Shown here: positions 8,568 through 18,040 of the stretch, one piece after another
How positions within the stretch are numbered: the stretch's first letter is position 1
Layout: each line of letters opens with the position of its first letter
From: Mangrovimonas sp. ST2L15
GTDB taxonomy: Bacteria; Bacteroidota; Bacteroidia; Flavobacteriales; Flavobacteriaceae
Reading direction: 5' to 3'
Length of the DNA stretch: 64,000 bases
Assembly: GCF_001280515.1 (NCBI RefSeq)
Contig: NZ_LBIQ01000035.1
Span: 62,001 to 126,000, forward strand
The notes under the pieces: generated by a model
What the model saw: only the letters and a program-made list of their open reading frames with translations
Told to the model about the DNA's origin: nothing
Database searches by the model: none
Made by a program: the position numbers and the translations under genes

Positions 8568-8597
8568 AAAAAAAGTCCTGATTTTCATCAGGACTTT
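8568..8597 (-). terminator. Intrinsic terminator after gldJ
   Basis: Read on the minus strand, AAAGTCCTGAT and ATCAGGACTTT form a perfect 11-bp stem with a GAAA loop, followed by a run of seven T. It lies between the gldJ stop and the murF start. Confidence 0.85.
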
Positions 8598-8620
8598 AAA
8601 GTATAATCACTAGAATTCTT

Positions 8621-10306
8621 TTAGTGCTTAGTTTTGTTTTGAGATTTTGATTTAGAACCAACTCTAGACATAGCACATCTAAATCCAATATAGTCTGTTG
8701 CCATATTTTGTGGATAGTAGCGTCTTTGTGCTGGATCCAACCAGTAAGATCTGTCTTTCCAAGAACCTCCTTTATAAACTCTTACTTCATCATTGATTAA
8801 AGAAGTTCTCTTATCAGATTTATCATACTCTCTGATCATTTCTCCTGTAGAATCTACAGAAATATGGTGTTTTGGAGAGTTGTACATTTTACTGGTAGTA
8901 GCATCTTCAGCAGACTCATCACTAAATTCATCAAAGCTTTCTCTATACATTCTAGAAGAGCTTTTATCTCCGTCTCTAAAGTTTCTGTTGTCACTTCCGT
9001 CGAAATTGATTCTTAGATAAGTTTCATTTTCGTCGATTGGTACTTGAGCAATTTCTCCTGGTAAATCTCTCGCGATTAATTTACCATTAGGTAATGTATC
9101 AAATACAATTTCTTCTGGAGTTACGATTTTAACTGTACCATCGTCATTAATTTGATTTTTGGTGTAAACGTTACCACGATAGTAGTTGAAGTCATTGAAT
9201 TCATCATCAACTATAGGTCTGTAAACGTCAGCTACCCATTCGGCCACATTTCCAGCCATATCATATAATCCAAAGTCGTTTGGCTCATAAGATTTTACTT
9301 TGTTTGTGATATCAGCGTTATCATCAGACCAACCAGCGATTCCGCCGTAATCTCCTTTACCTTGCTTAAAGTTTGCTAAATGGTCACCTCTTGTTTTACG
9401 TTTTCCTGAACGTGTATATTGACCATCCCAAGGATATTTTTTTCTTCCTCTATAGATATTATAAGATCTTAACTCAGTCAATCCTAAAGCAGCATATTCC
9501 CATTCTGCCTCGGTAGGAAGTCTATAATCTGGTGTAAGAACCCCAGTTTCTCTTCCTGCGTAAACGTTAATAGTGTCTCCTGAAGCAGTAGTTTGAACTC
9601 TTCTTCTTGAATTTTCTGGGTTAGTGATACTATCATTTCCACCATAGGTTAGTGTAGGTGCATTGATATAAGTATCGGTACTAAAGGTTTCACCTGCCTC
9701 AACAGCAATTTTGGCATCGCGAACAATATATCCAGATTCTTCTAAGTATAACTCATTGACACGATCAGTTCTCCAGTTGGCAAATTCTACCGCCTGAATC
9801 CAACTTACACCAACCACAGGATATTCTCCATATGCAGGGTGACGTAAATAGTTTTCGGTCATAACTTCATTAAATCCTAATCGGTTTCTCCAAACCAAAG
9901 TGTCAGGAAGGGCACCATCATAAATGCCTCTGTAATTTTCTTCAGTTGGAGGATAAACACGCTTGATCCAATCTAGGTATTCTAAATACATTTTATTGGT
10001 AACCTCGGTCTCATCCATATAGAAGGATTGCACGTGCTGTTGGTTAGGAGTATTGTTCCAATCGTGCATGACATCATCTTGAACTCTACCCATGGTAAAA
10101 GTTCCTCCTTCTACAAATACCAATCCTGGAGCAGTTTCTTGCTCTTTAAAGTCGGTGTTGTATTGAAAACCACCGTCCTTGGAATTGATATCCCATCCAG
10201 TAGCTCTGGAGCTGTTAGCGTTTGATGACCTTTTACAACCGACGAACGTCAATCCGACGGCGAAAATCATCAAGAACTTTAGTGCTGTTACTTTTTTCAT
10301 ATCCAT
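8621..10306 (-). CDS. gldJ: Gliding motility lipoprotein GldJ
   Basis: Outer-membrane-associated lipoprotein of the gliding machinery/type IX secretion apparatus. The 561 residues begin with a lipoprotein signal ending in the lipobox FVGC (Cys24 of the longer form). The mature part is an FGE-sulfatase (formylglycine-generating-enzyme-like) domain: VEGGTFTMGR near residue 64, YRLPTEAEWEYAA near 260, DMAGNVAEWVADVY near 345 and a C-terminal VYKGGSWKDRSYWLDPAQRR...IGFRCA. A long acidic insertion (about 370-490) interrupts the fold, as in GldJ and GldK. ATG at 10300 is an alternative start. Position beside murF and divergent to porU supports GldJ over GldK. It likely has a structural rather than catalytic role. 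Confidence 0.9.
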   Translation of the reverse strand: MDMKKVTALKFLMIFAVGLTFVGCKRSSNANSSRATGWDINSKDGGFQYNTDFKEQETAPGLVFVEGGTFTMGRVQDDVMHDWNNTPNQQHVQSFYMDETEVTNKMYLEYLDWIKRVYPPTEENYRGIYDGALPDTLVWRNRLGFNEVMTENYLRHPAYGEYPVVGVSWIQAVEFANWRTDRVNELYLEESGYIVRDAKIAVEAGETFSTDTYINAPTLTYGGNDSITNPENSRRRVQTTASGDTINVYAGRETGVLTPDYRLPTEAEWEYAALGLTELRSYNIYRGRKKYPWDGQYTRSGKRKTRGDHLANFKQGKGDYGGIAGWSDDNADITNKVKSYEPNDFGLYDMAGNVAEWVADVYRPIVDDEFNDFNYYRGNVYTKNQINDDGTVKIVTPEEIVFDTLPNGKLIARDLPGEIAQVPIDENETYLRINFDGSDNRNFRDGDKSSSRMYRESFDEFSDESAEDATTSKMYNSPKHHISVDSTGEMIREYDKSDKRTSLINDEVRVYKGGSWKDRSYWLDPAQRRYYPQNMATDYIGFRCAMSRVGSKSKSQNKTKH

Positions 10307-10571
10307 ACGTTTAAGTAAGCTTATAATATTTTTGGTGACGCAATATAGTAATTATCGGTTACAAAACAAGAGAAAAGAACAAATTTTGATGAAAAAATAT
10401 GCATTTCGTCCTATTTATTGAACGTTACACCGATGATTTTTGCGTTTTTTACCGGTTAATAGTGTTTCTTAGAACGCGCATAATTATAAAATATTATTGT
10501 AATTTTGAAACGTTTTTTAAAAATTGTTGGATTATCAATAATAACACCTTTTTATTGCCGTTATTTTATCA

Positions 10572-13500
10572 ATGAAAAAGAAAATTATCTTACTTACCAT
10601 CTTAATTACCTCCTTCAGTATCTTTTCCCAACAAAAAACGTTTAATCTTAATTGGGATGGGGTCAAGGATGTTTCTACAAATTTTGTAAAAAGAGAAATA
10701 CCTTCATTTTCAGGAGGGATATTAAATTATAATCCAACTGATGGAATGACTTTTGTTTCTAGATGGTCGGTTTCCAATCCAATAAATGAACAATCAGTTG
10801 TCATTCAAAACCAAGTTTTTGAACCCATTTCGATTTCTGATTTAAAGGATTTAGATGCTCAGCTTATTCCAAACCAGCTCAAAGTATCCTTAAAAAATTC
10901 TAGGGCCAGAAATGAGCAGTTTGCCCTTTTGGAGGTTACACCTATTATAAAGGAGAATAATGGATACAAAAAATTGATCTCTTTTACCTTAATATATAAT
11001 AGTAATCCTGGCGCTAGAACATCCAACTCATTTCAAATGCAGCAAATCACCAATTCTGCATTAAGTAGTGGAAGTTGGTATAAGTTTTATGTAGAAAGAT
11101 CAGGAGTGCATAGAATATCCAAATCGTTTTTGGCTGATCTGGGAGTTAATGTCAATCAGGTTGATCCCCGTACCATTAAACTTTATGGTAATGGCGGTAA
11201 GATGATTCCTTTCGGGAATGACCAAGACTATCCTTTTGATGTGGTTGAAAATGCTATTAGGGTGGTTGGTGAGAGCGATGCACAATTTAATGATTCCGAT
11301 TATATCTTATTCTATGCCCAAGGACCGAGAGGATGGGATTCTGAAAAGCGTACACATATTAATAGTTACACAGATAAGACTTATTATTATATAAATATAA
11401 GTCCGGGTAATGGTAAGCGGGTTCAGCCTTTTATTCAGCCTTCTGGATCCGTAGATATGGAGATAAGTACATTTGATGATTATAAATTTCATGAACTGGA
11501 TGAGTATAATCTCGTAAATGTAGGTAGAAGGTGGTTTGGAGATCGCTTTGATATTGAGGATACAAAATCTTTTGAATTTTCGTTTCCAGATAGGATAGAA
11601 TCAGAACCTATTTATTTAAATGTAGTTGTTGCTTCTACATCTCCAGCTACGAGCACCATGGGCTTGACAGTAAATGGCACTAATGTAACGACGCTTAACC
11701 TCCCTGCAACTTCAAATTATAATCTTGCTGTAGGTGCTACTTTTGCTAATTATGTGCCAATTACATCATCTAACATCAATGTAACTCTGCAATACAATAA
11801 TAATGGCAGTCCCTCAGCATTGGCTTATGTGGATTACGTTGCTGTAAGAGCGAAAAGGAATTTAAATTTTTCAGGTAACCAATATACATTTAGGAATTTA
11901 GAAACTACCAACGAGACAGGTATCGCTCAATATACCGTGACGAATACTTCCCAAGTTTCTGAAATTTGGGATGTAAGCGATTTGTATAACGTGACGACCC
12001 TTGTTAATGGTGACGGTAATTCAACTTTGAGCTTTAAATCTCAAATGGGCTCTGAGAAATCTTATACTTTGGTGACTTCTTCTGATTTTTACACGCCCCT
12101 CCGGGAGTCCAACTCACAAGTTTTTAACCAAAATTTAAAAGGGACTATTTTTAATAATGACCTAGGTAATTTTCAAGATATTGATTATTTAATCTTAACA
12201 CCTCAAGTATTTTTGGGACAAGCTAATAGATTGGCTCAAATCAATAGAGACCAATACGGATTGAATGTTAAAGTGGTTCCATTGGGTTTGATTTATAATG
12301 AGTTTAGTACTGGAAATCCAGATATTGGTGCCATTAGGAATTTTGTGAAATATATATATGATAATGCCAGTAGTCCAAGTCAACGTTTGAAATATTTATG
12401 TCTGTTTGGAGATGCCTCATTTGATTATAAAAACAGACTTCCAAACAATACCAATTTTGTTCCGAGTTGGCATGCCTATGAAAGTTTTAATTTAACTAGT
12501 TCATATGTGTCCGATGATTTTTTTGGAATGATGGATGAAAACGAAGGGGATATGTCAATTAGTAATTTGTTGGATATTGCTGTTGGTAGAGTATTGGCTG
12601 ATTCACCACAACAAGCTAAAGAAATGGTGGATAAAATTCAAAACTATCATTCAGAAGCATCCTTTGGAAATTGGAGAAATACTGCTGTTTTCATTTCTGA
12701 TGATGTGGATGAGGCCTGGGAGGCTCAATTGCAGCAAACCACTGATAATATATCAGATGAAATATCTGAGGAAAAACCATTTATCAATGTAGTAAAAATA
12801 CATTCCGATGCCTTTGAGCAGGAATCCTCTTCTGGAGGAGATCGTTACCCTACAGTAAATACCGCAATAGTTAATGCCTTGGAAAAAGGAGCTTTGGTTG
12901 TTAATTATTTTGGACATGGAGGTGAGGATGGATTGGCCCGAGAACGGATTTTTGAAAGATCAGATGCTCAGAGTTTAAATAATATTTGTCAGTTGAATTG
13001 CTTTGTTACAGTTACTTGTGAATTCACTCGGTTTGATAATCCATTAAGGCCAACAGCAGGAGAATATACTTTCTGGAATACGCAAGGAGGGGCAATTGGT
13101 TTGATAACCACCACAAGACAGGTAATTGTTAACGTGGGTATCGACTTTAATGTCCACTTGGAGAAGTTCCTTTTTGGTTATGATGATAGTTTTGCAGAAG
13201 GCGAATACCCATCTATGGCCGAAGCACTTAGGTTAACCAAAATTGATCCCGAAATTTCTGGTTATGATCAAAGAAGATTGGTGTTTTTTATAGGTGACCC
13301 AGCAATGAAGCTAACCTTTGGTAAACCCAATATTCAATTGACAACTATTAATGATGAGCCAATTAGTGGAAATACAGACGTATTACAAGCTCTCAGTAAA
13401 GTTAAATTGGCGGGTGAAGTAATCGATGGTTCAGGAAATTTACTTTCCAATTTTAACGGTGTTTTATCTACTACGGTATTTGATAAAAACATAGAGAGGC

Positions 13501-14447
13501 AAACTCTTGGGAACAATGGTGTCACTGGCTCAAATGGTTTGATTATTATGGATTTTGAAACTTTGGGTCCCACTATATTTAAAGGGCAATCTACCATTAC
13601 AGAAGGTCAGTTTGAAATGGAGTTTGTTGTTCCTAGAGATATCGCTATCCCCGAAGGCTACGGCAAGGTAAGTTTTTATGCCAAACAAGATGGAGTCCTT
13701 TTTGATCGATCAGGAGCAAGTGTAGAAACAGTAAAAATAGGGGGATTGAACCCAAATGCTGAAACGGATGAACAGGGACCTTTGATTAAAGTTTTCATGA
13801 ATGATGAAAGTTTTGTGTCTGGAGGCCTTACCAATAATTCTCCGGCCCTTTTGCTGAAGCTTCAAGATGACAATGGTATAAATACGGCAAGTGGTATTGG
13901 ACATGATATTGTAGCTATTTTGGATGGTGATGAAACTTCTCCATATGTACTTAATGATTATTATGAAACGGAGCTTGATGATTACCAAAGAGGTACTGTA
14001 AACTATCCATTTAGAGATCTAGAAAATGGTTTACATACGTTAACGGTAAAAGCATGGGATGTTTATAACAATTCGGCCACCGCAGAAATACAATTCATGG
14101 TGCAGAACGAAAATCAAGAACTCGTTATCGATAAAGTTCTTAATTATCCAAATCCTTTTGTAAACTACACAGAATTTTGGTTTAACCACAATAGTTCACA
14201 GCCTTTAGACGTTTCAGTACAAATATTTACTGTTTCAGGTAAATTGGTTAAAACGATTAACGGACAAACCAACACCTCAAATTGCTGTAATAATGGGAAT
14301 TCATCCCTTTCAAGAGATATGATTTGGGATGGACGAGATGATTTCGGAGACCGTATAGGGAAGGGAGTCTATATTTATAAGCTTAAAGTACATTCTCCTA
14401 GCCTGAATAAAACGGTTGAGAAGATTGAAAAGCTTGTGATACTTTAA
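10572..14447 (+). CDS. porU: Type IX secretion system sortase PorU
   Basis: Cell-surface C25-family peptidase that removes C-terminal sorting domains of type IX cargo and attaches the cargo to lipopolysaccharide. The 1291-residue protein has a signal peptide (about 1-20), a propeptide-like region, a gingipain-like domain from about residue 530 (LCLFGDASFDYKNR) with the catalytic pair His782 (YFGHGGEDG) and Cys816 (VTVTCEFTRF), and C-terminal Ig-like and CTD-like regions ending in GKGVYIYKLKV. The 34-residue His-Cys spacing is close to that of gingipains. A short Cys/Asn-rich insertion, SNCCNNGNSS, interrupts the C-terminal domain near residue 1240. porV follows by 34 nt, as in other flavobacteria. 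Confidence 0.95.
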   Translation: MKKKIILLTILITSFSIFSQQKTFNLNWDGVKDVSTNFVKREIPSFSGGILNYNPTDGMTFVSRWSVSNPINEQSVVIQNQVFEPISISDLKDLDAQLIPNQLKVSLKNSRARNEQFALLEVTPIIKENNGYKKLISFTLIYNSNPGARTSNSFQMQQITNSALSSGSWYKFYVERSGVHRISKSFLADLGVNVNQVDPRTIKLYGNGGKMIPFGNDQDYPFDVVENAIRVVGESDAQFNDSDYILFYAQGPRGWDSEKRTHINSYTDKTYYYINISPGNGKRVQPFIQPSGSVDMEISTFDDYKFHELDEYNLVNVGRRWFGDRFDIEDTKSFEFSFPDRIESEPIYLNVVVASTSPATSTMGLTVNGTNVTTLNLPATSNYNLAVGATFANYVPITSSNINVTLQYNNNGSPSALAYVDYVAVRAKRNLNFSGNQYTFRNLETTNETGIAQYTVTNTSQVSEIWDVSDLYNVTTLVNGDGNSTLSFKSQMGSEKSYTLVTSSDFYTPLRESNSQVFNQNLKGTIFNNDLGNFQDIDYLILTPQVFLGQANRLAQINRDQYGLNVKVVPLGLIYNEFSTGNPDIGAIRNFVKYIYDNASSPSQRLKYLCLFGDASFDYKNRLPNNTNFVPSWHAYESFNLTSSYVSDDFFGMMDENEGDMSISNLLDIAVGRVLADSPQQAKEMVDKIQNYHSEASFGNWRNTAVFISDDVDEAWEAQLQQTTDNISDEISEEKPFINVVKIHSDAFEQESSSGGDRYPTVNTAIVNALEKGALVVNYFGHGGEDGLARERIFERSDAQSLNNICQLNCFVTVTCEFTRFDNPLRPTAGEYTFWNTQGGAIGLITTTRQVIVNVGIDFNVHLEKFLFGYDDSFAEGEYPSMAEALRLTKIDPEISGYDQRRLVFFIGDPAMKLTFGKPNIQLTTINDEPISGNTDVLQALSKVKLAGEVIDGSGNLLSNFNGVLSTTVFDKNIERQTLGNNGVTGSNGLIIMDFETLGPTIFKGQSTITEGQFEMEFVVPRDIAIPEGYGKVSFYAKQDGVLFDRSGASVETVKIGGLNPNAETDEQGPLIKVFMNDESFVSGGLTNNSPALLLKLQDDNGINTASGIGHDIVAILDGDETSPYVLNDYYETELDDYQRGTVNYPFRDLENGLHTLTVKAWDVYNNSATAEIQFMVQNENQELVIDKVLNYPNPFVNYTEFWFNHNSSQPLDVSVQIFTVSGKLVKTINGQTNTSNCCNNGNSSLSRDMIWDGRDDFGDRIGKGVYIYKLKVHSPSLNKTVEKIEKLVIL

Positions 14448-14463
14448 TAAAGCATTATATTTG
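14434..14463 (+). promoter_or_regulatory. Candidate internal promoter for porV
   Basis: TTG at 14434-14436, a 19-nt spacer and TATATTTG at 14456-14463 match the Bacteroidota -33/-7 pattern. The -7 box ends 18 nt before the porV ATG. The -33 part overlaps the porU 3' end, so porV could be expressed independently of porU. Confidence 0.5.
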
Positions 14464-14481
14464 TCGAACTAAAAATAACAC

Positions 14482-15726
14482 ATGAGACACCAGATTTTAA
14501 TTCTTGGATTTTTTCTTTTAACTTTAAACATAAAGGCCCAGGAAGTCATCACCGAAATTACTCCAAACCCCTTTGATACAAGGGTGATAACAACTGGAGT
14601 GCCGTTTCTTTTGATTGCTGCTGATGCCCGTGCAGGTTCTTTGGGAGATATGGGGGTAGCCACATCAGTTGATGCCTTTTCTCAACAATGGAATGCTTCA
14701 AAATATGCGTTTTCAGAAACTAAACAGGGGGTGGGTGTAAGTTATACACCTTATTTAACCAAGTTGGTGAAAGATATTTTCTTGGGGAGCATTACTTATT
14801 TTAATCGAATTGATGAAAAGAGTGCTTTTGCAGCTAGTTTTAGATATTTTTCATTGGGAGATATTGAGTTTGTGCAAGATGAATTTTCAATTCCTCTAGT
14901 ACAAAGACCTAATGAGTTTACAGTTGACGTTTCTTATGCCTTAAAATTAAGTCAACAATTCTCAATGGCAGTGACCATGAGGTATCTGAATTCCGATTTA
15001 AGAATTCCTTCTGAATTTACAGATACTAAGGCAGCAGGTACGTTTGGAGTGGATATATCAGGATATTATCAAAGTGAAGAGGAGGCTTTCAATAGCTTTA
15101 ACGGAAGAACCCGATTGGGATTCGCTATTCAAAATGTAGGACCTAAATTTAAATATGACGAACAGGGTCGTGAAAATTTTCAACCAACAACCCTAAGATT
15201 GGGAGGTGGATTTGATTTCATCTTTGATAATTATAATAAATTAGGAGTGACCGCAGAGGTTACTAAACTTTTAGTGCCTACACCACCAATTAGAGGAACC
15301 TACAGGCAATATGAAGATATAAATGGAAATGGTGAGTTTGATTCAGATGAAGATAATTTATTGGCCTATGATCCCAATTATATTGTAGAAGGAAAAGATG
15401 ATGATGTGGGATTTGTAAAAGGGATGTTTCAGTCTTTTGGTGATGCCCCGGGAGGATTCAGTGAAGAAATGAAAGAAATAACTTGGGCATTGGGAGCAGA
15501 GTATTCTTATCAGGATTCGTTTGCTTTCAGAGCAGGTTATTTTAACGAAAGTGATGATAAGGGAGCAAGGAAATTCTTTGCTTTAGGCGCCGGTTTTAAT
15601 TACAATATTGTAGGCTTGGATATTTCTTATTTATTTTCGGCTTCAAAGGTTCCTAGTCCTTTAGAAAATACCCTTAGGTTTTCCTTGTCATTTAATATCG
15701 ATAGGGAAGCATACCGCGAATATTAA
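14482..15726 (+). CDS. porV: Type IX secretion outer membrane protein PorV
   Basis: Outer-membrane beta-barrel of the FadL/OmpP1-like fold that shuttles type IX cargo from the SprA translocon to PorU. The 414 residues have a cleavable signal (about 1-19, ending LNIKAQ), then the conserved PorV opening with GVPFLLIAADARAGSLGDMGVATS and alternating amphipathic beta-strands ending in an LRFSLSFNID strand. The length is normal. The first conserved block and the porU neighbour make the assignment firm. Confidence 0.95.
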   Translation: MRHQILILGFFLLTLNIKAQEVITEITPNPFDTRVITTGVPFLLIAADARAGSLGDMGVATSVDAFSQQWNASKYAFSETKQGVGVSYTPYLTKLVKDIFLGSITYFNRIDEKSAFAASFRYFSLGDIEFVQDEFSIPLVQRPNEFTVDVSYALKLSQQFSMAVTMRYLNSDLRIPSEFTDTKAAGTFGVDISGYYQSEEEAFNSFNGRTRLGFAIQNVGPKFKYDEQGRENFQPTTLRLGGGFDFIFDNYNKLGVTAEVTKLLVPTPPIRGTYRQYEDINGNGEFDSDEDNLLAYDPNYIVEGKDDDVGFVKGMFQSFGDAPGGFSEEMKEITWALGAEYSYQDSFAFRAGYFNESDDKGARKFFALGAGFNYNIVGLDISYLFSASKVPSPLENTLRFSLSFNIDREAYREY

Positions 15727-15749
15727 AACTGTCTATATAAAAATTAAAG

Positions 15750-15780
15750 AAGCCATTGTTGAAGAAACGATGGCTTTTTT
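15750..15780 (+). terminator. Intrinsic terminator after porV
   Basis: AAGCCATTGTT pairs with AACGATGGCTT (11 bp, one G-U) around a GAAGA-type loop, followed by six T. Confidence 0.8.
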
Positions 15781-15812
15781 GTTTAAAATGGTTACATTTA
15801 ATATAATATTTG
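15778..15812 (+). promoter_or_regulatory. Candidate promoter of cdd
   Basis: TTTG at 15778-15781 and TAATATTTG at 15804-15812 resemble the -33 and -7 boxes with a 22-nt spacer and one extra base inside the -7 box. The arrangement would place the start of transcription at or very near the ATG (15816), so the true start may lie slightly elsewhere. Confidence 0.3.
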
Positions 15813-15815
15813 TCT

Positions 15816-16298
15816 ATGAAAGAAATTAAAATTGAGACCGTACTAGAGGTTTACGAGCAACTGGATGAGCTTCCTAAGCCCGTTCAAGAGCTTATGAATC
15901 GAGCCAAAGAAGCTCGTCTGGATTCCTATTCCCCCTATTCCAATTTTAGTGTGGGAGCCGCTTTGCTATTGGAAAATGGAGAGATCGTCACTGGGAGCAA
16001 TCAAGAAAATGCATCCTATCCTTCGGGCTTATGTGCAGAAAGAACTGCAATTTATTATGCTGGAGCCAAGTTTCCCCATTCCAAAATGAAAATGATGGCC
16101 ATAATTGCAGGGTCCAATTTGCATCCCACTACAGAGCCCATTCCACCGTGTGGGGCTTGCCGACAAGCCATTGCAGAGTATGAGGTAAATCAAAAAGAAT
16201 CGATAGAAATTTATTTTATGGGTGAGACTGGTAAGGTGGTGAAATCAAAATCTTTGGCAAATTTGCTTCCACTTATTTTCGATCGCTCCGTTCTATAA
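15816..16298 (+). CDS. cdd: Cytidine deaminase
   Basis: Zinc hydrolase converting cytidine and deoxycytidine to uridine forms in pyrimidine salvage, cytoplasmic. The 160-residue protein has the NFSVGAALL segment, the zinc/catalytic CAERTA motif (about residue 74) and PPCGACRQAI (about residue 110), giving the three Cys ligands and the catalytic Glu. The ATG at 15816 is preferred over an in-frame TTG two codons earlier. The homotetrameric short form is inferred from length. Confidence 0.95.
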   Translation: MKEIKIETVLEVYEQLDELPKPVQELMNRAKEARLDSYSPYSNFSVGAALLLENGEIVTGSNQENASYPSGLCAERTAIYYAGAKFPHSKMKMMAIIAGSNLHPTTEPIPPCGACRQAIAEYEVNQKESIEIYFMGETGKVVKSKSLANLLPLIFDRSVL

Positions 16299-16361
16299 CG
16301 ATTTCGGTAATTTTTTACTATTTACAGTTTTTCCATTAGTAAACAAAGTAGTATTTTTGTT

Positions 16362-16369
16362 ATCCCGTT
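16362..16369 (+). promoter_or_regulatory. Candidate -7 box for pdhA
   Basis: TATTTTTG fits TAnnTTTG and lies 20 nt before the pdhA ATG. A T-rich stretch sits at the -33 distance but without a clear TTTG. Confidence 0.45.
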
Positions 16370-16389
16370 CATAATTTATAATGTAATCG

Positions 16390-17388
16390 ATGCAAAAAAT
16401 AACGAAAGAAGTATACCTGAAATGGTACGAGGACATGTTATTCTGGAGAAAGTTTGAAGACAAACTAGCTGCAGTTTATATTCAACAAAAGGTTAGAGGA
16501 TTTCTTCACCTTTATAATGGTCAGGAAGCGGTGTTGGCTGGTGCCTTACACGCTATGGATTTAAGTAAGGATAAAATGATTACGGCCTATCGTAACCACG
16601 TGCAACCTATTGGTATGGGAGTTGATCCCAAAAGGGTTATGGCTGAGCTTTATGGTAAAGCCACAGGGACTTCACAAGGTTTAGGAGGTTCTATGCATAT
16701 CTTTTCTAAAGAGCACGGTTTTTATGGCGGTCATGGTATTGTTGGAGGTCAAATTCCTTTAGGAACCGGAATGGCTTTTGGAGATAAGTTTGGAGGAAAA
16801 GAAGCCGTAACTATTTGCTGTTTTGGTGATGGTGCTGCTAGACAAGGGGCGTTGCATGAGTCTTTTAACTTGGCCATGTTATGGAAACTTCCTGTAGTAT
16901 ACGTTTGTGAAAACAATGGTTATGCCATGGGTACCTCGGTAGAACGTACTGCAAACCATACAGATGTTTGGAAATTAGGTTTGGGTTATGAAATGCCTTG
17001 TGGACCAGTAGACGGAATGAACCCTGTGAAAGTAGCAGAGGCCTTTGATGAAGCCATTCAAAGGGCAAGAAGAGGTGATGGACCAACTTTCTTGGAATTG
17101 AAAACCTACCGATACAGAGGTCATTCTATGAGTGATGCCCAACATTATAGAACCAAAGAAGAAGTTGAAGAATATAAAAAGATCGATCCTATTACCCAGG
17201 TGAAAGAAGTTATTCTTGAAAATAAATATGCTACTGAAGCTGAAATCAAAAAGATTGATAAGCGTGTAAAAGATTTGGTAAGCGAATGCGAAAAATTTGC
17301 AGAAGAATCTCCATTCCCAGAGCTAAATGTGATGTATGATTCAGTTTACGAGCAAGAAGATTATCCATTTTTACAACATAAACTATAG
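16390..17388 (+). CDS. pdhA: Pyruvate dehydrogenase E1 component subunit alpha
   Basis: Thiamine-diphosphate-dependent decarboxylation of pyruvate as the alpha subunit of a heterotetrameric E1. The 332-residue protein shows GFLHLYNGQEAV near residue 37, the phosphorylation-loop-like region YRYRGHSMSDAQHYRTKEE near 240 and the ThDP/Mg motif GDGAARQGALHESFNLA...ENNGYAM around 145-180. The E2 gene begins 2 nt downstream; the E1-beta gene is not in this window, so the complex is split between loci, which is common in flavobacteria. Confidence 0.95.
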   Translation: MQKITKEVYLKWYEDMLFWRKFEDKLAAVYIQQKVRGFLHLYNGQEAVLAGALHAMDLSKDKMITAYRNHVQPIGMGVDPKRVMAELYGKATGTSQGLGGSMHIFSKEHGFYGGHGIVGGQIPLGTGMAFGDKFGGKEAVTICCFGDGAARQGALHESFNLAMLWKLPVVYVCENNGYAMGTSVERTANHTDVWKLGLGYEMPCGPVDGMNPVKVAEAFDEAIQRARRGDGPTFLELKTYRYRGHSMSDAQHYRTKEEVEEYKKIDPITQVKEVILENKYATEAEIKKIDKRVKDLVSECEKFAEESPFPELNVMYDSVYEQEDYPFLQHKL

Positions 17389-17390
17389 TT

Positions 17391-18040
17391 ATGGCAGAAG
17401 TAATTAACATGCCTCGTTTGAGTGACACCATGGAGGAAGGAACTGTTGCTACTTGGTTAAAAAAAGTAGGTGACAAGGTTGAAGAAGGAGATATATTAGC
17501 TGAAATAGAAACAGATAAAGCAACTATGGAATTTGAGTCCTTTCATGAAGGGACCTTATTGTACATAGGGGTACAGGAGGGAGAGACAACTAAAGTAGAT
17601 GAGTTATTAGCTATTATAGGGGAGGAAGGAGAAGATGTTTCTGATTTGGTAAATGGTTCGCCTGTAGAGACTAAAAAAGAAGCATCGCCAGAAACTTCAG
17701 AAGAAAAGGAAGAAAAAGCTGAATCAAATTCAAAGGAAGAAACTTCTAATGAGACTGCCGAATTACCTGATGGCGTAACTGTTGTAACCATGCCACGATT
17801 AAGTGACACCATGGAAGAAGGAACTGTTGCCACTTGGTTAAAGAAAGTAGGTGATGCTGTTGAGGAAGGAGATATTTTAGCTGAAATTGAAACAGATAAA
17901 GCTACTATGGAATTTGAATCTTTTCAATCGGGTACCTTACTATTTATCGGACTTGAAGAGGGACAATCTGCAAAAGTAGATTCTTTATTAGCTATCATTG
18001 GCCCAGAAGGAACTGATGTTTCTGATGTTGCCAAAAACTT
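17391..18040 (+). repeat. Internal duplication encoding two lipoyl domains
   Basis: The segments 17409-17640 and about 17793-18025 encode nearly the same domain, sharing PRLSDTMEEGTVATWLKK and EGDILAEIETDKATMEFES with close nucleotide identity. The repeat units lie about 384 nt apart, a whole number of codons, so recombination between them would delete or add one lipoyl domain in frame. Confidence 0.8.

Noticed and set aside
12535-12792. 85-residue frame inside porU
   Set aside because: Out-of-frame shadow of the conserved PorU peptidase domain.
17391-18040. Duplicated mobile element
   Set aside because: The repeat is coding and aligns with two lipoyl domains of the same protein.
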